A stretch of DNA of 64,000 nucleotides from Allostreptomyces psammosilenae (GTDB lineage Bacteria > Actinomycetota > Actinomycetes > Streptomycetales > Streptomycetaceae): positions 506,001 through 570,000 of the forward strand of contig NZ_JACBZD010000002.1 in assembly GCF_013407765.1 (NCBI RefSeq), written 5' to 3'. This document shows, piece by piece, positions 17,670 to 24,836 of this stretch. Within the stretch, counting starts at the first letter, position 1. Every line of letters begins with the position of its first letter. Below the pieces are notes generated by a model that was given only the letters and a program-made list of their open reading frames with translations, had not been told where the DNA came from and made no database searches. The translations under genes and the position numbers were made by a program.

Positions 17670-18838
17670 TCCGGCAGGGTGATCGCCTCGGCCGCCCTGG
17701 TGGCCATCTTGGCGATCAGCCCCTTCCACGGCACGTGCGGCAGCGTGCCCCAGATCAGGTCGCGCTGCCAGATGTGGCGGCGCCTGGCCGGCACCATGAA
17801 GCGGTCGGCGCCCTCGCCCTGCTTCTGGCAGACGGTCACATAGGGGCGCATCCGCTCCTCGTAGCGGGCGAAGGCGGCGGCGTGGTTGCCCCGGGCCGCC
17901 GCCATCTCGCCGGCCAGCACGTACGCCCCGACCACGGCCAGCCCGGTGCCCATGCCGCCCGGGCCGGGGGCGTAGCCGGCGTCGCCGAGCAGCACCACGC
18001 GTCCGCGCGAGTAGCGGTCGACGCGGATCTGGCTGGTGGAGTCGAAGTAGAAGTCCGGGGCGTCCCACATGGCCTCCAGCAGCCGGGGCACCTCCCAGCC
18101 CTCCCCGGCGAAGCGTTCGGCGACCTGCCGCCGGGCCCACTCGGTGTCGTGGTGGTCGTAGGCCAGCGGCGCGGAGGCGAAGTACAGCGCCACCGTCGCG
18201 CGTGCCGCGTCCCGGGCGCTGGAGACGTTGGCGGACTTGCCGGGGACGCTGTACATGATCCCGGTGTGGTCCAGGCCGAGGTGGTTCCCGGTGCTGAAGA
18301 CCGCGTGGTACATGCCCAGCTCGCGGCGGTAGGCCGACTCCGGGCCGAAGGCGAGCCGGCGGACCCCGGAGTGCACGCCGTCGGCACCGACCACCAGGTC
18401 GAAGGTGCGCGGGGCGCCGTGCCGGAAGGTGACGTGGGCGCCGGCGGCGTCCTCGGTGATCGAGGTGATCCAGTCGCCGAAGACGTACTCGGCGTCCTCG
18501 GAGGTCGCCTCGTACAGGATGCGGGCGAGGTCGCCGCGCAGGATCTCCACCTCGCCGCTGGCGATCTCGGACGGCAGGCTGGTGCGCCGCCGCCCCCGGG
18601 CGTCGATCACGGTGACCTCGCCCATGTGGGTCTGCTGGCGCCGGATCTCCTCCAGGACGCCCATCCGCTCCAGCACGCCCATCTGCGGCCGGCCGCGGAA
18701 GTCGACCGCCTGGCCGCCCTCGCGCAGCGCACCGGCGCGCTCCACGACCGTGACGTCGAAGCCGTACCGGACCAGCCAGTGGGCCAGCGCGGGGCCGGCG
18801 ACGCTGGCGCCGGAGATGAGGACACGTCGTCCGTTCAT
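17573..18838 (-). CDS. FAD-dependent aromatic-hydroxylase-type monooxygenase
   Basis: 421-residue NAD(P)H/FAD monooxygenase of the PHBH class, cytoplasmic. N-terminal dinucleotide fold VLISGASVAGPALAHWL, then RADLARIL-type residues in EILRGDLARILYEA, the DG motif in LVVGADGVHSGVRR, and the second FAD motif RVVLLGDAGYAPGPGGMGTGLAV. Substrate unknown; family members hydroxylate antibiotics (tetracyclines, rifampicin) or aromatic intermediates. ATG 18838 has GGGGGA upstream; longer in-frame readings cross the promoter. The C-terminal tail (last about 32 residues) overlaps the FecE gene. Divergent TetR gene and a long palindrome between them indicate TetR control. Confidence 0.9.
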   Translation of the reverse strand: MNGRRVLISGASVAGPALAHWLVRYGFDVTVVERAGALREGGQAVDFRGRPQMGVLERMGVLEEIRRQQTHMGEVTVIDARGRRRTSLPSEIASGEVEILRGDLARILYEATSEDAEYVFGDWITSITEDAAGAHVTFRHGAPRTFDLVVGADGVHSGVRRLAFGPESAYRRELGMYHAVFSTGNHLGLDHTGIMYSVPGKSANVSSARDAARATVALYFASAPLAYDHHDTEWARRQVAERFAGEGWEVPRLLEAMWDAPDFYFDSTSQIRVDRYSRGRVVLLGDAGYAPGPGGMGTGLAVVGAYVLAGEMAAARGNHAAAFARYEERMRPYVTVCQKQGEGADRFMVPARRRHIWQRDLIWGTLPHVPWKGLIAKMATRAAEAITLPDYPAAAPSPRSRRPLTGTTSGVPATGQSITTA

Positions 18839-18926
18839 GAGGCTTTTCCCCCTGTTTGTCGCGTGGTTCGCGTCAGTGGTTGCCGCTGTCTGGGCACGAC
18901 CATAGCCAGGATTTGGGCGCTTGCAC

Positions 18927-18960
18927 AAGACGGACGTCTTAGGCATGCGCCTAAGACGTC
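18927..18960. promoter_or_regulatory. TetR operator between monooxygenase and TetR genes
   Basis: GACGTCTTAGGC (18933-18944) and GCCTAAGACGTC (18949-18960) form a perfect 12-bp inverted repeat with a 4-base centre. An extra half site AAGACG lies at 18927. It covers the promoter region of both divergent genes, so the TetR protein probably represses both. Confidence 0.8.
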
Positions 18961-18980
18961 TGCTCGGGTAGTCTCCGGGC

Positions 18981-19631
18981 ATGGGAAATCGCGAGGACCT
19001 GCTGGCCGGCGCCCGGCGCTGCCTGATCGAGAAGGGGTACGGGCGGACCACCGTCCGCGACATCGTGGCGGCGGCCGGAGGCGTCTCCATGGCCGCCATC
19101 GGCTACCACTTCGGCTCCCGGGAGGCGCTGCTGAACGCGGCGCTGATGCAGGCGCTGGACGAGTGGGGCGAGGAGGTCGGCCGGGTGCTGGCCGAGGCCG
19201 AGTCTCCTGATCAGGCCAGCCCGGCGGAGCGGGCCGAGGCGATGTGGCAGCGGATGATCGACACCTTCGCCACCCACCGCTCGCTCTGGCTGGCCAGCGT
19301 CGAGGCGTTCGTGCAGGCGGAGCACTCGCCCGAGCTGCGGGAGCAGATCGCCGCCGGTCAGCGGGAGGGGCGGCGCGGGATGGCGGCCTCGGTGAGCGGG
19401 CTGGAGGAGGGGAGCGTGCCGGAGCGGACGGTGCGCACGCTCGGCTCGGTGCAGCTGGCGCTGTTCTCCGGGGTGATGCTCCAGTGGCTGGGGGACCCGG
19501 AGCACGCGCCGAGCGGGGCGGAGGTCGTGGAGGGGCTGCGCGCCCTGATGGAGGGCATGACGGGGCGGCCCGCCGATTCGGCGACGGAGTCGGCGGGCGA
19601 GTCGGGGACCGCTGCGGGGGAGGCGGGTTAG
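18981..19631 (+). CDS. TetR family transcriptional regulator
   Basis: 216-residue regulator. N-terminal helix-turn-helix: GARRCLIEKGYGRTTVRDIVAAAGGVSMAAIGYHFGSREAL spans residues about 9-49 and has the TetR pattern (TTVRDIA...YYHFGSKEAL). The C-terminal ligand domain is generic; the last 25 residues are polar and repetitive (SATESAGESGTAAGEAG). Divergent from the monooxygenase gene with a long shared palindrome, so it probably senses that enzyme's substrate and is autoregulated. Convergent with the PAP2 gene downstream. Confidence 0.92.
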   Translation: MGNREDLLAGARRCLIEKGYGRTTVRDIVAAAGGVSMAAIGYHFGSREALLNAALMQALDEWGEEVGRVLAEAESPDQASPAERAEAMWQRMIDTFATHRSLWLASVEAFVQAEHSPELREQIAAGQREGRRGMAASVSGLEEGSVPERTVRTLGSVQLALFSGVMLQWLGDPEHAPSGAEVVEGLRALMEGMTGRPADSATESAGESGTAAGEAG

Positions 19632-19642
19632 CGGCGCACGGG

Positions 19643-20518
19643 TCAGCGCCGGCCGGGGGAGGACATCCCGGCGCGCTGTTCCGGCAGGCAGGCGTCGGGC
19701 GCCGTCTCACCGGGGTCGCCGGTCAGCGGCGGCGGCCACGTCCGGGTCCGGGTCCGGGGCCGGGTCCGTCTGCGCCCGGACCACCAGGCGCGCAGGGCGG
19801 CGTGGGTCCAGTTGATGCCCGGGGTGCTGATGGGGAGGGCGAGCATCACCAGGATGCCGGCGATCCAGCCGGCGAGGACGTCGGAGATCCAGTGGGTGCC
19901 GAGGTAGACGGTGGTCATGCCGACGCCGAAGGCGGCAGCGGCCGCGACGGCGGCGAGGGTCCGGCGGTTGCGGTGGGCGAGGTAGGCGAGGACTCCCCAG
20001 GTGACCACCGCGTTGGCGGTGTGGCCGGAGGGGAAGATGTCGCCGCCGGAGAACATCTCGGGGGAGCCGATGTCGTCAGTCTGCCGGGGGCCGAGGCGGC
20101 CGAGGCCGTACTTGACGGCGCCCACGCTGACGTTGAGCAGGAGGAGTGCCCACAGGAGGGTGAGGAGGGGGCGGGCGTCGCGGGTGCGGTGCCAGCGCCA
20201 CAGCATTATCAGGATGACGATGGCGGCGGTGGGGCCGCGCTGGCCGGCGAGGACGAGCACTTCGAGGGCGGGCTGCCACTCGGGCCAGTGGTGCCAGGGG
20301 CGGAAGAGCTTGATCCGCCAGTCGAGGGTGACCAGCGGGGAGTCGACCTGCACGGCGATGACGATGGCCGCGTAGGAGACGAGAGAGAGTGCGACGGCCC
20401 AGCGCCACCAGAGGGGGGTTCGGGCGAGGACGTGGCGCGGGGGCGGGGGTGGTGGGGGAGGCGTCCACGATCTGGGGAGCCGTGCGGGGGTGTCCGGCTT
20501 TCCGTTCGGGTTCGTCAT
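19643..20518 (-). CDS. Phosphatase PAP2 family membrane protein
   Basis: About 291 residues. After a Pro-rich N-terminus (eight consecutive prolines near residue 24) there are about six hydrophobic segments. PAP2 catalytic motifs: KYGLGRLGPR (motif 1, with variant spacing), FPSGHT (motif 2, PSGH) and YLGTHWISDVLAGW (motif 3, His and Asp present; the Ser-Arg pair is not conserved). Probably dephosphorylates lipid phosphates (undecaprenyl pyrophosphate or phosphatidate) at the outer membrane face. ATG 20518 is preferred over the ATG ten codons upstream, because GGGGTGG precedes it. The C-terminus is Arg/Thr/Pro-rich. Confidence 0.85.
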   Translation of the reverse strand: MTNPNGKPDTPARLPRSWTPPPPPPPPRHVLARTPLWWRWAVALSLVSYAAIVIAVQVDSPLVTLDWRIKLFRPWHHWPEWQPALEVLVLAGQRGPTAAIVILIMLWRWHRTRDARPLLTLLWALLLLNVSVGAVKYGLGRLGPRQTDDIGSPEMFSGGDIFPSGHTANAVVTWGVLAYLAHRNRRTLAAVAAAAAFGVGMTTVYLGTHWISDVLAGWIAGILVMLALPISTPGINWTHAALRAWWSGRRRTRPRTRTRTWPPPLTGDPGETAPDACLPEQRAGMSSPGRR

Positions 20519-20548
20519 GACCACCCCGCCAGTCCACCACGCGGGCAT

Positions 20549-20855
20549 GGTCGGGGGACGACCGGGCTGTGGAGCGGACCTCCTCGATGGTGGATGAGCA
20601 TCACGACCTCAACGACCTCCCCCAGGATGTTCCCCGGGCACGACGCTGGGCGCCCGTTCGGGGGCGCCCAGTACAGATAACTGTCCGGAGGGTGGTGGGT
20701 TCAGTCCGGGCAGTCGATGTGGCGGCACAGTGTCATCAAGAAGAACGGTGCGTCGCCAGCCTGGGTGCCTGGGGGCGGAATCATCCGATCCGGTTGTTTT
20801 TGGTGGATGAGAGGGGAATCGGAGGTTAAGGGGAGGTGGCGTCAAGGGGAACAAG
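20549..20855. other. Intergenic region without recognisable gene
   Basis: About 300 bases between the PAP2 start and the DUF397 terminator. An 86-codon plus-strand frame here has no family resemblance and atypical composition. I see no strong promoter motif or structure. It may contain the PAP2 promoter. Confidence 0.5.
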
Positions 20856-20897
20856 CGTGCGCCGGGCCTGCCTCGTTGGAGGAAGGCCCGGCGCACG
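20856..20897 (-). terminator. Hairpin terminator after DUF397 gene
   Basis: Perfect 14-bp stem (20856-20869 with 20884-20897) and a 14-base loop that can itself pair CCTC with GAGG. It lies 19 bases past the DUF397 stop. Confidence 0.75.
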
Positions 20898-20916
20898 GGG
20901 GTAGAGAGGGGGTGGA

Positions 20917-21123
20917 TCAGCGCGGGTCGAATTCCCCCTTTCGGGCGCCGTCCAGGAAGCAGGCCCACTCGTGCGAGGTGAAGACGTGCGGGGGTTTGCT
21001 GCGGTCCTTGGAGTCACGGAGGGCTACGGACCCGTCGTCAAGGAACGCGACCTCTACGCAGTTCTTGTTGTCGCTGGCGGAGGCGGTGAACCAGCGGGCG
21101 TTGCTCAGGTTCGGCGTGGGCAT
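20917..21123 (-). CDS. DUF397 small protein
   Basis: 68 residues. The typical DUF397 pattern is seen: NARWFTASASDNKNCVEVAF then VALRDSKD and HEWACFLDGARKGEFD. Small acidic partners of this family are paired with WhiJ-like XRE regulators in Streptomyces and are thought to antagonise them. It starts three bases after the XRE stop, so the pair is cotranscribed. Part of a three-gene module with the divergent ATPase. Confidence 0.92.
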   Translation of the reverse strand: MPTPNLSNARWFTASASDNKNCVEVAFLDDGSVALRDSKDRSKPPHVFTSHEWACFLDGARKGEFDPR

Positions 21124-21126
21124 CCG

Positions 21127-21987
21127 TCACACATCCTTAGCTGCTGCCTTGATCATCTGGAGGGACTCGTCCCCATCAAGGGCCTTCGCACGTAGCCGGT
21201 CGAACGTGTCGGCCGCCTGGCGGACCTCGGCAGACTTCTCCAGGTAGAGGTTGCCTCCCGGCCCGTCGATGTAGACGACGTCCTTGTCAGCATCAGACAG
21301 GAACTCGATCAGTGTGAAGGCGCCAGAGAGACCAGGGTGCCATCCCTTGGAGAACGGCAGCACCTGCAAATCCACGCAAGGGCGCTCCGCCTCCCTGAGC
21401 AGCCGCTGGAGCTGTGCTCTCATCACCTCGCGACCTCCGATTGGACGCCGCAGTATGGCCTCGTCGATGATGGTCCACAGCTTCAGGGGCTCCGGAGTGC
21501 GATCCAGAAGCCGCTGCCGCTCACAGCGCAGGGCTACCAGGCGATCGACGCTCTCGCCGTCCATCCCGGGGTTCACCTGCCGGATGAGCGTGCGGGCGTA
21601 GTCCTCCGTCTGCAACAGGCCATGGAGGACGGTGACCGAGAAGGCTCGGAGGCTCGCGGCATCGGCCTCCAGACCCACGTAGGTCTCGAAGCCAGTTGGC
21701 AGCACGTCCTCGTATTGAGCCCACCAACCGCGCTCCCGAGCCTGACGGGTCAGCGTGAGCAACGCCTCTCGCTGCTCGGGGTCATGCAGTCCGTACAAGT
21801 CCAGCATCGCGCGTACGTCGATCACTCGCGCCGTGAGGTTGCCCCGCTCGATCCGGTTGATCTTCGCTTCGCTGATCTCCAGGCTGCGGGCGACGTCCTT
21901 GGTGGTCAGTCCTGCCGCGTCACGGAGGCGTCTCAGTTCGAGCCCCAGCCGGCGGCGCCTGACCGTGGGGCTCTGGGGGTTGCTCAT
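21127..21987 (-). CDS. XRE family regulator (WhiJ-like, HTH plus DUF5753)
   Basis: 286 residues. N-terminal helix-turn-helix (about 14-65): ELRRLRDAAGLTTKDVA then EISEAKINRIERG. The rest is the DUF5753 ligand-like domain, with marks such as LLQTEDYARTLI and VLPFSKGWHPGLSGAFTLIEF. ATG 21987 has AAGGTGG upstream; a longer frame to 22056 lacks support. Forms with DUF397 (downstream) and a GHKL ATPase (divergent) the classic developmental-type triad. A double palindrome between the divergent genes is the likely operator. Confidence 0.92.
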   Translation of the reverse strand: MSNPQSPTVRRRRLGLELRRLRDAAGLTTKDVARSLEISEAKINRIERGNLTARVIDVRAMLDLYGLHDPEQREALLTLTRQARERGWWAQYEDVLPTGFETYVGLEADAASLRAFSVTVLHGLLQTEDYARTLIRQVNPGMDGESVDRLVALRCERQRLLDRTPEPLKLWTIIDEAILRRPIGGREVMRAQLQRLLREAERPCVDLQVLPFSKGWHPGLSGAFTLIEFLSDADKDVVYIDGPGGNLYLEKSAEVRQAADTFDRLRAKALDGDESLQMIKAAAKDV

Positions 21988-22091
21988 CCGACCACCTTCT
22001 TCATCGTCCTGGCATCCTCTCGCGGACCACCGCGCGCCCCGCTGACCCGGCGTCACTCGCCCGTGTGAAATCCACGAATGGCGTTCAGGAG

Positions 22092-22116
22092 GTAAATTTA
22101 CACGCTACGGTGTAGC
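22092..22116. promoter_or_regulatory. Double palindrome, candidate operator of the WhiJ-like regulator
   Basis: GTAAATTTAC (22092-22101) is a perfect AT-rich palindrome, striking in this genome, followed at once by GCTAC-GGT-GTAGC (22104-22116). It lies in the divergent promoter region of the XRE and ATPase genes. Confidence 0.55.
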
Positions 22117-22162
22117 CGTTCAGCAACAGTCCGTGCCCGCCGTGGACATGGAGGTCTCCCCC

Positions 22163-22882
22163 GTGCCTGTCACGACCTCTCACCCCTCCCTCTTCGACCA
22201 GGCCCAGCCCCGCCGGGGACGCCTCGGCTCCGCCCTCCTCACCGTGGCCGGAGACGACCGCGCCCCCTCCTCCCTCCGCCGCTTCACCCGCCAGGCCCTC
22301 ACCCGCTGGCGACTCCACCACCCCGACACCCTCGACACCGCCGAGCTCACCGTCTCCGAACTGGCCACCAACAGCGTCCGCCACGCCACCAGCCCCTACC
22401 TCACCTGCTGTCTGTGGCCCACCTCCTCCCACCTCTTCATCGAGATCCACGAATCCACCCCCACCCCCGACCTCCTCCGCCCCCTCCCGCACCCCGCCCC
22501 CGAACTCCGCAACCCCACCCCCACCTGCGAGAGCGGCCGCGGCCTCCTCCTCGTCGAACACCTCGCCGCCGGGTGGGGAGTCACCACCCCGCCCGCCGGG
22601 TCCCGCACCGTCTGGGCCGCCCTCACCCGGCGACCCGCCATCCCCACCCCGCTCCCCCCACACACCCCACCCATCCCATCCCCGCCACCACCCATCCCCG
22701 CCCCACCCCCACGCGGAGGCGACATCCTCACCCGCGCCCGCGCGGCCGACCAGACCTACCGCGCCAGCCGCCACCGCCCCGCCGACGCCCTCACCCCCGA
22801 AGAACTCCGCGCCCTCGTCGTCCTCCTCCAGGCCTCCCTGGGCGACATGCTCGACCTCCTCTTCGGCCCCCGCCCCACCTGA
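22163..22882 (+). CDS. GHKL-type ATP-binding protein (anti-sigma/AbaA-like)
   Basis: 239 residues with a histidine-kinase-like ATPase fold. N box ELATNSVRHA and G box ESGRGLLLVEHLA are present; there is no phospho-acceptor domain. The C-terminal half has a run of Pro (about residues 150-185) and then a short helical domain (LTPEELRALVVLLQASLGDMLDLL). Start uncertain: GTG 22163 has GGAGG eight bases upstream; ATG 22148 and GTG 22133 are in frame without ribosome sites. Proteins of this kind beside XRE/DUF397 pairs regulate development and antibiotic production in Streptomyces. A strong terminator follows. Confidence 0.85.
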   Translation: MPVTTSHPSLFDQAQPRRGRLGSALLTVAGDDRAPSSLRRFTRQALTRWRLHHPDTLDTAELTVSELATNSVRHATSPYLTCCLWPTSSHLFIEIHESTPTPDLLRPLPHPAPELRNPTPTCESGRGLLLVEHLAAGWGVTTPPAGSRTVWAALTRRPAIPTPLPPHTPPIPSPPPPIPAPPPRGGDILTRARAADQTYRASRHRPADALTPEELRALVVLLQASLGDMLDLLFGPRPT

Positions 22883-22898
22883 CCGACATGACCAGAAA

Positions 22899-22936
22899 CG
22901 CCGCCGCCCGCCCCCGGAGAGGGGCGGGCGGCGGCG
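22899..22936 (+). terminator. Hairpin terminator after the ATPase gene
   Basis: Perfect 16-bp GC stem (22899-22914 with 22921-22936), loop CGGAGA, 16 bases past the stop codon. Confidence 0.85.
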
Positions 22937-23056
22937 GGAGAGATGTTTATGCCGGAAGGGGAATAGTCCAGCGTTCGCGACCTCCGCTCACGCCGAGGCC
23001 CCTACGCTCGTCCCGACCGACCTCACCGGAGCAATCCGCATGCAAGGGGGTTCACG

Positions 23057-23278
23057 ATGGCCGACCAGTTGGGCCTCACCCGCCTCACGGGCACGGGGAG
23101 CGGAAGTGGTTCGGGGGAGTGCACTGGAGACGACTGTCCGAACGTGTACGCGACCGACCGGAACACCTTCGTGGTACAGGGCGACACGTTCACCGGGTTC
23201 GAGCCACCGACGGGGGAGTCCCTCGTAGAGATCCCGGAGCACACCCTGCGGGAGGCCTTCCGTGCGCTTGGATGGTAA
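23057..23278 (+). CDS. Small hypothetical protein (73 aa) upstream of DUF6879
   Basis: Begins MADQLGLTRLTG, then a Gly/Ser stretch and ECTGDDCPNVYATDRNTFVVQG with two cysteines five residues apart, and an acidic C-terminus. AAGGGGG eight bases before the ATG supports translation. Its end overlaps the next start by 17 bases, so it is coupled to DUF6879. Function unknown; I infer it is part of the XRE-linked regulatory module, in the role DUF397 has in the neighbouring triad. Confidence 0.75.
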   Translation: MADQLGLTRLTGTGSGSGSGECTGDDCPNVYATDRNTFVVQGDTFTGFEPPTGESLVEIPEHTLREAFRALGW

Positions 23279-23777
23279 GGACTGGCGAGCCTTCTTCGAC
23301 TCCATGGAGCGCGATGCCTGGCGGCTGGAGACGCACCCCGTCTACACAGTCCCCCAGGAGGAGGACGCCATCCGTCGCTTCCTCGCGGGGCAACCCCTCG
23401 AACCGTCGGACGCCGCCGCGTGGATCGAACGTGTCAAGGGTTTCCGAAACACCGGACGCACCGTTGGCAGGGTCCACGTCCTCACTCGCCCGCTGACGGA
23501 CTACCTCAGGTTCGAGTTCGCGCACTATCATCACAACGTGGCCGCTGGAGAGGACGTCAGGATCCTCGACCTGACCGACCGCGACAACCCGGGACTCCCC
23601 GAGCAGGACTTCTGGCTGTTCGACGAAAGCAAGGTGGTTCTGATGAACTACCGCCCTGACGGAACGCAGATCAGCCGTGAACTCATCGATGGGGATCCCA
23701 CTCCATACGTCGAATGGAAGCGGTTGGCGGTGGCGCACTCGGTACCGTTCGCGGAGTATGTGAAAGAACACGGGTGA
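23262..23777 (+). CDS. DUF6879 family protein
   Basis: 171 residues, cytoplasmic, no membrane segment. Pattern: WRAFFDSMERDAWRLET near the N-terminus, RVHVLTRPLTDYLRFEFA in the middle, and EQDFWLFDESKVVLMNY then the YVEWKRLAVAHSVPFAEY end, as in the DUF6879 family often found beside XRE regulators in Streptomyces. GTG start with GGGAGG six bases upstream. Its stop overlaps the XRE GTG (GTGA). Function unknown; the neighbourhood suggests a regulator-associated protein. Confidence 0.85.
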   Translation: MRLDGKDWRAFFDSMERDAWRLETHPVYTVPQEEDAIRRFLAGQPLEPSDAAAWIERVKGFRNTGRTVGRVHVLTRPLTDYLRFEFAHYHHNVAAGEDVRILDLTDRDNPGLPEQDFWLFDESKVVLMNYRPDGTQISRELIDGDPTPYVEWKRLAVAHSVPFAEYVKEHG

Positions 23778-24613
23778 CACTGGAGCCGGAGCAACTGGGG
23801 AAGTCCCGAACCGACCTGGGGAGAATGCTCCGAGAGCTACGCGGGCGAGCCGGTCTCAGCGGAGACCGGCTCGCTCGGCGTTGCGCGATGTCCCAGAGCA
23901 CCATCAGCAAGATCGAGACAGGGAGAAAGACTCCCAGTCTCGTGGAGGTCGAGCGTATCCTGCGGGCGCTCGGTGCTCCCCCCGACTACGCCGACGAAGT
24001 AATGGCACTCGCCCGGGTCGCCAACACCGAGTGGCAGGTGAGCCGGGAACTGTGGCGCAGAGGCCTGGAGAAAAGGCAGGCCGAGCTTGCCGCGCTGGAA
24101 GCCGGGGCGACGCAGCTCAGATACTTCCTTCCGGCCATGGTCACCGGTCTGCTCGCCATACCGGAGTACGTCCGCGCGAGCCTCGAATACTCGCCGGGCG
24201 ACGTCAGCAAGACCGTCGCGCGTAAGCTGGAGCGGCAGGCGGTGCTCTACGACACGGCGAAGTCTTTCACCTTCCTGCTCACCGAGCAGGCGGTGAAATG
24301 GGCCGTGGTGGAGCCCGCCGCGATGTCTGTGCAGATCGATCGGCTGGCCTCGATCTCCCGGCTGCCGAACGTACGCATCGGGCTGATCCCGTACGGCACC
24401 CGCATGAGTCGTGGCCCGATGAACACCTTCACCATCTACGACGACCGGCTCGTGACCGTCGAGGTGTTCACCGGCCGCATCGTCTTTCGGGACTCCCGGG
24501 ATATCGCGGAGCATCTGGAAATTTTCGCCCTCTACGAGCAACGTGCCGTGTTCGGCGAGCAGGCGAGGGAACTTCTGTCCGAATGGGCAGAGATGTACCG
24601 GGAGGCAATTTAG
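23774..24613 (+). CDS. XRE family regulator with DUF5753
   Basis: 279 residues. Helix-turn-helix LRELRGRAGLSGDRLA then MSQSTISKIETGRKTPSLVEV (residues about 16-55), then a DUF5753-like domain (YFLPAMVTGLLAIPEYVRASL, LEYSPGD, VRIGLIPYG). GTG start overlaps the DUF6879 stop; a longer in-frame reading begins inside DUF6879 and is not favoured. It is a diverged relative of the XRE protein at 21-22 kb. Third gene of an operon with the 73-aa protein and DUF6879, and probably controls it and/or the downstream peptide-methyltransferase pair. Confidence 0.9.
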   Translation: MTLEPEQLGKSRTDLGRMLRELRGRAGLSGDRLARRCAMSQSTISKIETGRKTPSLVEVERILRALGAPPDYADEVMALARVANTEWQVSRELWRRGLEKRQAELAALEAGATQLRYFLPAMVTGLLAIPEYVRASLEYSPGDVSKTVARKLERQAVLYDTAKSFTFLLTEQAVKWAVVEPAAMSVQIDRLASISRLPNVRIGLIPYGTRMSRGPMNTFTIYDDRLVTVEVFTGRIVFRDSRDIAEHLEIFALYEQRAVFGEQARELLSEWAEMYREAI

Positions 24614-24722
24614 TCCGGTACGAGAATATCCTGGAAGAGGGCGGCCGAACAGCCTTAGCGTGGGTTTCCCGCCGGTTGTTGCCTGGCGGTGTCGCGTCAC
24701 CATCTGCCAAACGGAGGACCGA

Positions 24723-24836
24723 ATGCCCGACGGAGGACACGGGGGTAACCCTGCCCCCATCCAACCGCCGCCGCCCCCGCCACCGCCCTCCCCCGACGGC
24801 ACCTCGCCGCCCGGTAACGGAGGTCACCGCAAGTGA
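24723..24836 (+). CDS. 37-residue Pro/Gly-rich peptide
   Basis: Reads MPDGGHGGNPAPIQ, eight prolines, then SPDGTSPPGNGGHRK. A GGAGG ribosome site lies five bases before the ATG, and the stop TGA overlaps the methyltransferase GTG start (GTGA), so it is very probably translated and coupled. No Cys, no membrane segment. It looks like a RiPP-type precursor or a small partner of the methyltransferase, but no leader/core division is evident. Codon use matches its neighbours. I know of no named family. Confidence 0.6.
   Translation: MPDGGHGGNPAPIQPPPPPPPPSPDGTSPPGNGGHRK

Noticed and set aside
20569-20829. 86-codon plus-strand reading frame in the intergenic gap
   Set aside because: No ribosome site of note, no family resemblance; likely chance.
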